Positions 1 to 5,115 of a stretch of 13,128 bases of DNA are shown piece by piece (the first letter of the stretch is position 1; every line of letters begins with the position of its first letter). Origin of the DNA: CAIXQW01 sp046049675 (GTDB lineage Bacteria > Bacteroidota > Bacteroidia > Chitinophagales > Chitinophagaceae); the NCBI GenBank assembly GCA_046049675.1, contig JBJORA010000105.1:1-13128 (forward strand), in the 5' to 3' direction. A program made the translations under genes and the position numbers. The notes beneath the pieces were generated by a model. That model made no database searches. It saw only the letters and a program-made list of their open reading frames with translations, and had not been told where the DNA came from.

Positions 1-115
1 CCTGCTTCCTTCAGATTTTACCTCACGGTAAACACCCTTGCAATTGGCTAATGATAAGAACTGAAACTCTCATTCGGGACTCGCACCCTAGAGTTATTGA
101 GCATGCCTGACACAC
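1..115 (-). mobile_element. Group II intron, class C (IIC), 5' end of domain I, truncated by window edge
   Basis: On the minus strand, position 115 starts with GTGTG, the usual 5' end of a group II intron. The RNA that follows has blocks I recognise from the Oceanobacillus iheyensis IIC intron in the same order: GGCATG near the 5' end, TCTAGGGTG, GAGTCCCGAA, TTAGCC, GCAAGGGTGT and, near the window edge, ATCTGAAGGAAGC. These belong to the start of domain I. The 5' junction directly follows the seven-T tract of the intrinsic terminator of the upstream operon. That is the established target choice of class C introns, which insert after terminator hairpins in the same orientation. The rest of the ribozyme and any reverse transcriptase/maturase ORF lie to the left, outside the window. 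The match is from memory, not from a covariance-model search. Confidence 0.9.
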
Positions 116-141
116 AAAAAAAGCCCACCGTAGTGAGCTTT
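116..141 (-). terminator. Intrinsic terminator of the rpmB-rpmG-DUF4295 operon
   Basis: Read on the minus strand, a 9-bp stem AAAGCTCAC / GTGGGCTTT (one U-G pair) closes a TACG loop and runs into seven T's. It starts 25 nt after the DUF4295 stop codon and nothing else lies between. The 3' side of the T-tract is the 5' splice junction of the group IIC intron, so the hairpin is also the intron's 5' exon recognition element. Confidence 0.9.
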
Positions 142-166
142 CAGAAAATACTTGTTTGCGTACTGC

Positions 167-343
167 TTATTTAACAGCCTTCAAAAAGTCAGACACTTTA
201 TCCTTGTGTACAATTTGCTCTTTGAACGTGTATGCACCAGTTTTTGGGCTACGAACGGCACGGATTACCATGCTCCAGTTTTTCGCTTCAGCTGCTGCTT
301 TAGCATCTTTCGTCTTTGAGTTTTTACTTTGTCCTTTTGCCAT
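167..343 (-). CDS. DUF4295 family small basic protein, probable ribosome-associated protein
   Basis: A 58-residue, lysine-rich protein that starts MAKGQSKNSK and ends DFLKAVK. The core VIRAVRSPKTGAYTFKEQIV (residues 28-47) is typical of the Bacteroidota DUF4295 family. It starts at ATG, 28 nt after the rpmG stop codon, and is the last gene before the operon terminator. The family is nearly always found just after rpmG in Bacteroidota. I recall that structural work on a Flavobacterium ribosome found an extra large-subunit protein (bL38) of this kind, but I cannot confirm the identity here. The N-terminal stretch to about residue 22 is rich in Lys and Ala, as expected for an RNA-binding tail. 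No Shine-Dalgarno sequence precedes it, which is normal for this phylum. The opposite-strand reading frame here is a shadow. Confidence 0.92.
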   Translation of the reverse strand: MAKGQSKNSKTKDAKAAAEAKNWSMVIRAVRSPKTGAYTFKEQIVHKDKVSDFLKAVK

Positions 344-371
344 GATATGCTAATTTAAAAGATTTCTAAAA

Positions 372-554
372 TTACTTAATTTCTTTGTGAACTGTTACAC
401 GCTTTAATACTGGGTTGTATTTTTTCAACTCCAAACGCTCAGGTGTGTTCTTTTTGTTTTTTACACTTATGTAACGGCTCATACCTGCCATACCGCTCTC
501 TTTGTGCTCGGTACACTCAAGTATTACTTGTACTCTATTTCCTTTCTTTGCCAT
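372..554 (-). CDS. rpmG: 50S ribosomal protein L33 (bL33)
   Basis: A full-length 60-residue bL33, starting MAKKGNRVQVILECTE and ending NPVLKRVTVHKEIK. It is a component of the large ribosomal subunit near the E site. The conserved family signature SRYISVKNKKNTPERLELKK spans residues 26-45. Only one cysteine is present (residue 14), so this is the zinc-independent (C-minus) form rather than the four-cysteine form. It starts at ATG, 36 nt after rpmB, and is followed 28 nt later by the DUF4295 gene; the three form one operon with a single promoter and a single terminator. Confidence 0.97.
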   Translation of the reverse strand: MAKKGNRVQVILECTEHKESGMAGMSRYISVKNKKNTPERLELKKYNPVLKRVTVHKEIK

Positions 555-590
555 AATTATTTAATTAATTGATGATCGTTTTATTAAACC

Positions 591-827
591 TTAGATTTTT
601 TCGCCTTTCGCGCGCATTTCTTTAATAATGGTACTTAAACCATTCTTATTAATAGTACGCATTGCACCTGCGCTTAGTTTTAAGGTAATCCAACGATCTT
701 CTTCTGCGAAAAAGAAACGTTTTACCTGTAGATTAGGCAAAAAACGACGTTTTGCCTTCTTATTTGAGAAAGAAACTTTGTGACCACCAATAGGCTTTAC
801 TCCAGTTACTTGACATACGCGAGCCAT
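591..827 (-). CDS. rpmB: 50S ribosomal protein L28 (bL28)
   Basis: A complete 78-residue bL28, a structural protein of the large ribosomal subunit. It opens MARVCQVTGVKPIGGHKVSFSN, the standard N-terminus, followed by NKKAKRRFLPNLQVKRFF and the C-terminal signature WITLKLSAGAMRTINKNGL. It has a single cysteine (residue 5), so it is the zinc-free form. It is the first gene of the rpmB-rpmG-DUF4295 operon: a good Bacteroidota promoter ends 27 nt before its ATG, and rpmG follows after 36 nt. Confidence 0.97.
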   Translation of the reverse strand: MARVCQVTGVKPIGGHKVSFSNKKAKRRFLPNLQVKRFFFAEEDRWITLKLSAGAMRTINKNGLSTIIKEMRAKGEKI

Positions 828-854
828 GACTTATTCCTGCTTTTTTAAGGATTG

Positions 855-887
855 CAAAGGTACAACTAATTACCTTACAATGCCAAA
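855..887 (-). promoter_or_regulatory. Bacteroidota-type promoter of the rpmB operon
   Basis: On the minus strand there is a TTTG -33 box (884-887) and a perfect TAnnTTTG -7 box, TACCTTTG (855-862), separated by 21 nt. This fits the primary sigma-factor consensus of Bacteroidota. The -7 box ends 27 nt before the rpmB ATG, so the mRNA should have a leader of about 22 nt. It lies just after the bshB1 stop codon, so the ribosomal operon need not depend on bshB1 transcription. Confidence 0.82.
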
Positions 888-901
888 TATTATATTCACA
901 A

Positions 902-1639
902 TTAGCTGATTTCAGGCAGTACTAGATCAAAAAGGCTTGTTAATCCCAAACTCGCCTCGCTCTTAATCAAGCCCTCGCCATAGGCAACACCAATGCGTTT
1001 ACCTAGCTCAATTGCCCTAGCTTCAATGCCTTTGAGGAATTTTTCGCCACTAATATAGGTTTTTGGGCCTTCTCCAGTACCATCAAAGAATTGTGTTGAA
1101 AATGCCCTGATACTTGCCAATTTAGCTTCCCAACTCTTGCTAATATCTATAATAATATCAGGTTCTATGTAAGAATCCTGTATATAATGAAAAACCCTTT
1201 TAGGTCGCCAAGGTGCCTGTATATTGCCTGTTGCGTCCGTAGTTTCTATCTTTAATAAGCCACTCAAAAAGCAAGATTCTCTCGCCAATTGCGCTCCTCT
1301 GCCATGGTCGGGATGCCGGTCGTGTGGTGCATTAATGAGCACAAATTCTGGCTGATACTGCCTAATCGCTGCGATTACACGTAGTTGGTGTGCCTTATCG
1401 TTTACAAAAAAACCATCTGCAAACTGCAAATTATCGCGCACAGCTAAACCTAATATATCACTACTTAGCTTGGCCTCTGCACGACGTGTTTCAACTGTAC
1501 CGCGGCTGCCCAATTCACCTTCCGTAAAATCTACGATACCAACAGCTTTACCCTGCAGGGTATGTGCATGTAAAATGCCAGAACAACTTAGTTCTGCATC
1601 GTCGGGGTGCGCAGCAAAGGCTAGAATATCTAATTTCAA
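902..1639 (-). CDS. bshB1: Bacillithiol biosynthesis deacetylase BshB1
   Basis: A zinc-dependent PIG-L/LmbE-family deacetylase that removes the acetyl group from GlcNAc-malate to give GlcN-malate, the second step of bacillithiol synthesis; cytosolic. Using the TTG start at 1639 the protein is 245 residues and begins MKLDILAFAAHPDDAELSCS. The metal-binding AHPDD motif is at residues 10-14 and the second motif PHDRHPDH at 105-112. I chose this start because KLDILAFAAHPDD is where family members begin, and because a -7 promoter box ends 5 nt upstream; the open frame continues to about 1681 without homology-like sequence. GEGLIKSEA near the C-terminus is also typical. bshA and bshC are not in the window. 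No terminator is visible after it, so read-through into rpmB is possible. Confidence 0.9.
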   Translation of the reverse strand: MKLDILAFAAHPDDAELSCSGILHAHTLQGKAVGIVDFTEGELGSRGTVETRRAEAKLSSDILGLAVRDNLQFADGFFVNDKAHQLRVIAAIRQYQPEFVLINAPHDRHPDHGRGAQLARESCFLSGLLKIETTDATGNIQAPWRPKRVFHYIQDSYIEPDIIIDISKSWEAKLASIRAFSTQFFDGTGEGPKTYISGEKFLKGIEARAIELGKRIGVAYGEGLIKSEASLGLTSLFDLVLPEIS

Positions 1640-1644
1640 GACGG

Positions 1645-1652
1645 TAAAGGTA
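1645..1652 (-). promoter_or_regulatory. Putative -7 promoter element of bshB1
   Basis: TACCTTTA on the minus strand matches TAnnTTTG at seven of eight positions and ends 5 nt before the proposed TTG start. No TTTG lies at the usual 19-21 nt spacing; the only one (1668-1671) is 15 nt away, so the -33 half is weak. If it is used, the transcript would start almost at the start codon. Confidence 0.45.
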
Positions 1653-1727
1653 AGATTTGCTCTACCACAAAATAGTCGCAAGTAGCCGGATGCTTATATT
1701 AATTAACCTTGCTTAAGACCTTTGCGG

Positions 1728-2405
1728 CTAGAATTTTATTTCTTCCCAGCCATTGAACTCTAATTCCTTGACGATTGCCTCAATAGCTACATCCTCGCCG
1801 TTGGGTTCGTAGTAACTGCGCAAGTCGTGGCCAAAAAGCCTTGCCACACCTTGAGAAGCCACGGCAACGCCCTTACCCTTTAGTTCATTGACGATAGTAT
1901 AAACATCTTTGCCAGTCTGACGGCTAATTAGCTTAATTAATATCTTGCCTTCGGCGATGGTCATATCGGTAAGTTCGGCCTTAAAGCGCGCATACAAGGC
2001 AGCCTCCATTCTGTCCTTATAGGATTTGCGTGCAGCAGTACTATAAATATGTTGCATAGCGCTATCAATCGTATACACCAAATTGCCCGCCGCCGCCGCA
2101 TACGGAAATACTTTTATAACACGTTTACGCATCAAAGCATAACTATTGTATTGCGCAGTACTACCATCGCCTGCAGCATGTTTTTGCTTTAGCTTTTGAT
2201 TGCGGCTATACTCTTTATACCATTCGGGTGCAGGCGCAGTTACATAAATGCCAGGCAACTCCATGTAGGTCATGGTATCATCGCCAATAATGATTGCAGG
2301 CACTTCGTATGGCATACCTGCAGGCAATTGCGCTTGCGTGGGCAATACAAAAAACAACAGAACTATTGTCGCAGAAAAATAATATCTAAACTTGTGTAGT
2401 AGCAC
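1728..2405 (-). CDS. Exported DUF4294 domain-containing protein
   Basis: A 225-residue protein starting with GTG. It has a Sec signal peptide: basic MLLHKFRYY, then a hydrophobic run about residues 10-23, with a likely cut after TQA (residue 25). The mature part is the Bacteroidota DUF4294 family: the stretch DDTMTYMELPGIYVTAP (about residues 42-58), then ALMRKRVIKVFPYA and the C-terminal half with LIKLISRQTG and GVARLFGHDLRSYYEP. The function of the family is unknown; it is expected outside the cytoplasm. The GTG start is chosen because the signal peptide begins there and the next in-frame ATG would remove it. It lies upstream of bshB1 on the same strand, 88 nt away, and diverges from the amylase gene. 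I could not find a convincing promoter for it. Confidence 0.88.
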   Translation of the reverse strand: MLLHKFRYYFSATIVLLFFVLPTQAQLPAGMPYEVPAIIIGDDTMTYMELPGIYVTAPAPEWYKEYSRNQKLKQKHAAGDGSTAQYNSYALMRKRVIKVFPYAAAAGNLVYTIDSAMQHIYSTAARKSYKDRMEAALYARFKAELTDMTIAEGKILIKLISRQTGKDVYTIVNELKGKGVAVASQGVARLFGHDLRSYYEPNGEDVAIEAIVKELEFNGWEEIKF

Positions 2406-2467
2406 TATGGCTTTGTTCTATACAAATGTCATGCAATTCTGCCGAAATCTGAGTCTTTAGGAAAATA

Positions 2468-2480
2468 TTTGCAATGCAAA
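2468..2480. repeat. Perfect 13-bp palindrome in the DUF4294/amylase divergent region
   Basis: TTTGCA-A-TGCAAA: two perfect 6-bp arms around one base, in the middle of the 151-bp gap between the two divergent start codons. It is the only strong dyad I see in that gap and could be an operator for either gene. No regulator gene is adjacent, so this is inference only. The rest of the gap holds the amylase promoter and nothing else recognisable. Confidence 0.4.
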
Positions 2481-2521
2481 CAGGTAAAATACTCATAAGC
2501 GAGTACGTATCGCAAGACAGC

Positions 2522-2552
2522 TTGAGCTAGATATCAAATCTTATTATCTTTA
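2522..2552 (+). promoter_or_regulatory. Putative promoter of the amylase gene
   Basis: A partial -33 box (TTG at 2522-2524) and a -7 box TATCTTTA (2545-2552, seven of eight matches to TAnnTTTG) are 20 nt apart. The -7 box ends only 4 nt before the ATG at 2557, so the transcript would be leaderless or nearly so. Confidence 0.55.
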
Positions 2553-2556
2553 CACG

Positions 2557-4362
2557 ATGCGAAAACTACTCGTCATAATAATCGCTTTGCTAGCTGGCAA
2601 TTTCAAGGCTAATGCACAACAAAATGTACTTGTAGAACCACCCTTTTGGTTCACAAAAATGCAAATGGACAGTGTTTTGCTAATGTTTGATCTTAGCAAA
2701 GTAGAAGCAAAGGATGAGGTTGAACTTACTGTACTTGGCAAAGGTGCAAAAGTGCAGTGGCAGCGCAAGGATGGCGATTATTTATTGGCGCAACTTAAAC
2801 TTGGTAAAGACCTCCAACCTGGCCCTATGCCGATGCAACTTAAAGTTGGTGCTACAAGCACGCCGTTCAATTACAACTTTAGAGCACGCACAGTAAAATT
2901 TGCGCCAGCTGGTATTAGTAATCGCGATGTGGTGTACCTAGTAATGCCCGATAGGTTTTGCGACGGTACTACAGAGAACAATTTGGTACCTAATATGGAA
3001 CCTACAAATACAGCAGCTGTTGATGGCAGACAAGGCGGCGATATACAAGGTATACAGCAACAATTGCCTTATATAAAATCGCTAGGCGTTACAGCCATTT
3101 GGAACACGCCCTTAGTAGAAATGAATCAAGCAAAAGGTAGCTATCATCACTATGGTGCTTCAAATTTTTATGCGATTGATCCGCGCTTTGCTACAGGCAC
3201 TACGGCTACTAATGACAATAACGAGCAGTACAATATTTTTGTTCAAAAATGCCACGAGCAAGGTTTAAAAGTTGTGATGGATGTAGTACTTAATCACTGC
3301 GGCATAGACCACACATGGTGCAAAAACAAAGCGCCAAAAGATTGGATACATCCCCTATCTATTTGCAATTTTATGTTGCCTGCTTTAACCGACCCATACG
3401 CTGTGCAAGTAGATATTGATAGTATGGAAAAAGCATGGTTTGTGCCAAGCATGCCAGACCTCAATCACGATAACGCGCAAATGTGTCAGTACCTTATACA
3501 AAATACCTTGTGGTGGATTGAAACAAGTAAAATTGATGCCTTGCGCTTAGACACACAACCTTTTAGTAAAAAAGAATTCTTGACGCAATGGGCTACAGCT
3601 GTAAAACAACATTATCCTACAATCAATATTGTCGGCGAAACTTGGAGTTTACTCAACACACACCAGCCCTTAGATTATTGGCAAGCAAATAGCACTGCGG
3701 CATACAATAGCAACATCGAGCAAGTGATGAACTTTCCTTGGTTAGAAGCCATGGCAAACGGATTGCGAGATAATGATGCTAATAAAATTTATTTGGCCTA
3801 TGCCGCAGATTTTAGCAAAAAAAGTGATACGCGCTATACGTTCTTGAGCAACCACGATACAGAGCGTTTCTTTACCGCAATAGCAGAAGATAATCGCAAG
3901 TACGAACAAGCTATCTTAATGTGGGCTAGCCTACCAGGCATTCCGCAATTATACTACGGTGACGAACTTGGTTTTACAGGTAAAAAAGGCATCAACGATG
4001 GTTATATGCGCGCCACAATGCCATTTTTCTCGAATGCTGAATACAAACTGAGTAGTAGTCAAAATGACAAACTCAATTTCTGTAAAAAGATTATCGCAGC
4101 ACGCAATAGTACAGAGGCATGGCAAGTTGGTAAATTTACACAGCGTGTGCCTCGCAAAAATGTGTATGCATACACAAGAAGCATAGCTGGCAATACTTAT
4201 GTATTTGCATTTAATTTTGGAAACGATAAACAAAATATTGACGCAACATTTTTAGGCTACGAAAAGCAAGCCAATAAGCTGCGTTTGGAAATGCATGACG
4301 AACAAAGCACTGCGACTAGCATTGCTGGACATGGCTATGTAGTGTTTAAAGTCTTTGAATAA
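2557..4362 (+). CDS. Exported GH13 alpha-amylase / neopullulanase-like glycosidase
   Basis: A 601-residue glycoside hydrolase family 13 enzyme that should hydrolyse alpha-glucans or maltodextrins in the periplasm or outside. A signal peptide covers residues 1-20 (MRKLLVIIIALLAGNFKANA, then QQ). An N-terminal beta-sandwich domain of the cyclomaltodextrinase type follows (about 22-115), then the (beta/alpha)8 catalytic domain from VVYLVMPDRFCDG onward. All catalytic regions are visible: DVVLNH (region I), LRLDT with nucleophile D332, GETW with acid/base E361, and LSNHDTERF with D434. A short C-terminal beta domain follows from about residue 510. Length and order resemble SusA-like neopullulanases of Bacteroidota. 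No SusC/SusD pair, transporter or other starch gene is nearby, so it is not in an ordinary utilisation locus here. The RDD gene follows after 29 nt and is probably co-transcribed. Confidence 0.93.
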   Translation: MRKLLVIIIALLAGNFKANAQQNVLVEPPFWFTKMQMDSVLLMFDLSKVEAKDEVELTVLGKGAKVQWQRKDGDYLLAQLKLGKDLQPGPMPMQLKVGATSTPFNYNFRARTVKFAPAGISNRDVVYLVMPDRFCDGTTENNLVPNMEPTNTAAVDGRQGGDIQGIQQQLPYIKSLGVTAIWNTPLVEMNQAKGSYHHYGASNFYAIDPRFATGTTATNDNNEQYNIFVQKCHEQGLKVVMDVVLNHCGIDHTWCKNKAPKDWIHPLSICNFMLPALTDPYAVQVDIDSMEKAWFVPSMPDLNHDNAQMCQYLIQNTLWWIETSKIDALRLDTQPFSKKEFLTQWATAVKQHYPTINIVGETWSLLNTHQPLDYWQANSTAAYNSNIEQVMNFPWLEAMANGLRDNDANKIYLAYAADFSKKSDTRYTFLSNHDTERFFTAIAEDNRKYEQAILMWASLPGIPQLYYGDELGFTGKKGINDGYMRATMPFFSNAEYKLSSSQNDKLNFCKKIIAARNSTEAWQVGKFTQRVPRKNVYAYTRSIAGNTYVFAFNFGNDKQNIDATFLGYEKQANKLRLEMHDEQSTATSIAGHGYVVFKVFE

Positions 4363-4391
4363 ATTCTAACTTCTATTTCTTTATCCCTTCC

Positions 4392-4922
4392 ATGTATAAA
4401 TACAGAACCACACTAGCGCGCATTACGGCAGCTGTCATCGACTACCTAGTACTAGTACCAATCGTTTTGCTAGATGTGTTTATTACTTTTTGTGAACCTG
4501 GAAAAGCACTAACTTTTGCATGGTTAACAATATGCACTGCTATTCAGCTAGGTTATAGCGTGTGGTTTCACTATAACTTTGGGCAAACGCTAGGTAAAGC
4601 TGCAATGTCTATTAAAGTGGTAGATCACGTAAGCGAAGATAAAATCACCTTGAAGCAAGCCATTATACGCGATATCGTGCCTTTACTTGTGGGCCTCTAT
4701 TCTTATATTTTCTACAGCTACTCAATTTTTACAGGTACCAAGCACTGGAGGGCAGAAAACGCCATAAGAGAAAATCATTTGACAATCGCTGGCTACGATA
4801 TACTTATGCTTTGGGCAATTTTGGAATTACTCAGTATGTTTTTTACGCGTAAAAATCGCGCCTTTCATGATTTGCTTGCTGGTACAGTTGTTGTTCGCGA
4901 AGAAGAAAAAACCACTACGTAA
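4392..4922 (+). CDS. RDD family integral membrane protein
   Basis: A 176-residue protein with hydrophobic segments at about residues 11-33, 40-60, 93-115 and 135-152. The RDD signature is visible: LARITAAVIDYLVL near the N-terminus, FGQTLGKAAMSIKVVD after the second segment, and NRAFHDLLAGTVVV near the C-terminus, with the acidic tail EEEKTTT. RDD proteins are inner-membrane proteins of mostly unknown role; some have been linked to ion or solute transport, which I cannot assign here. It starts at ATG, 29 nt after the amylase stop, so it is likely translated from the amylase transcript. Its stop codon lies in the left arm of a long inverted repeat. Confidence 0.9.
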   Translation: MYKYRTTLARITAAVIDYLVLVPIVLLDVFITFCEPGKALTFAWLTICTAIQLGYSVWFHYNFGQTLGKAAMSIKVVDHVSEDKITLKQAIIRDIVPLLVGLYSYIFYSYSIFTGTKHWRAENAIRENHLTIAGYDILMLWAILELLSMFFTRKNRAFHDLLAGTVVVREEEKTTT

Positions 4923-4978
4923 GGCGTTTTTGCATGACCACCGTCATAACTATGCCGCAAATAGGGCAAAAAAGCCTT
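4921..4978 (+). repeat. Long imperfect inverted repeat at the end of the RDD gene
   Basis: The arms AAGGCGTTTTTGC (4921-4933) and GCAAAAAAGCCTT (4966-4978) pair at 12 of 13 positions. Inside, ATGAC (4934-4938) pairs with GTCAT (4943-4947) to give a nested hairpin stacked next to the outer stem. No T-tract follows, so it is not a standard intrinsic terminator, but it may stop transcription or protect the 3' end of the amylase-RDD mRNA before the rpsA promoter. Confidence 0.55.
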
Positions 4979-5027
4979 GTATTTAACAAATTAGCTGTGC
5001 ATTATTTGGCTTTTATCGGCTGTAATA

Positions 5028-5059
5028 ATTGCCTGTCTGCAGGCATTGCTGTACCTTTG
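5028..5059 (+). promoter_or_regulatory. Putative rpsA promoter
   Basis: A perfect TAnnTTTG -7 box, TACCTTTG (5052-5059), is preceded at 20 nt spacing by ATTG (5028-5031), a weak -33 box. The predicted leader to the TTG start is about 50 nt. Confidence 0.65.
5030..5045. repeat. Inverted repeat inside the rpsA promoter spacer
   Basis: TGCCTG-TCTG-CAGGCA: two perfect 6-bp arms with a 4-nt centre, lying between the -33 and -7 boxes of rpsA. The position fits an operator; it is upstream of the predicted transcription start, so it would act on DNA rather than RNA. Confidence 0.4.
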
Positions 5060-5115
5060 CCCTCCCCTTAAAACAACGTAAATGGGGGAAAACATTTAAA
5101 AGGAGGACCAAAAAT
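5060..5115 (+). promoter_or_regulatory. rpsA leader with a perfect Shine-Dalgarno sequence
   Basis: AGGAGG (5101-5106) lies 9 nt before the TTG start at 5116. Strong Shine-Dalgarno sequences are rare in Bacteroidota, where the anti-SD is held sequestered on the ribosome, so this one both decides the start and suggests control. The C-rich stretch at 5060-5067 can pair with GGGGG (5084-5088) or, alternatively, CCTCC (5061-5065) with the GGAGG of the SD (5102-5106). A five-codon ORF, ATG to TAA (5082-5099, MGENI), ends just before the SD. The pairings are by eye. Confidence 0.6.

Noticed and set aside
82..86. GTGCG on the minus strand as the 5' end of the group II intron
   Set aside because: It also fits the GTGYG consensus, but the sequence from 115 to 87 matches the first part of the O. 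iheyensis IIC intron, and GTGTG at 115-111 sits directly on the terminator T-tract as class C requires.
70..110. tRNA-like stretch (GGGACTCGCACCC resembles a T-arm)
   Set aside because: No cloverleaf, anticodon arm or CCA end can be built; the bases are explained by the intron's domain I.
156..353. 65-codon plus-strand open frame
   Set aside because: It is antisense to the DUF4295 gene, which has clear family similarity and an operon context.
5029..5115. 29-residue N-terminal extension of S1
   Set aside because: It would start before the -7 box of the likely promoter, resembles no S1 N-terminus, and the AGGAGG at 5101 points to the TTG at 5116.
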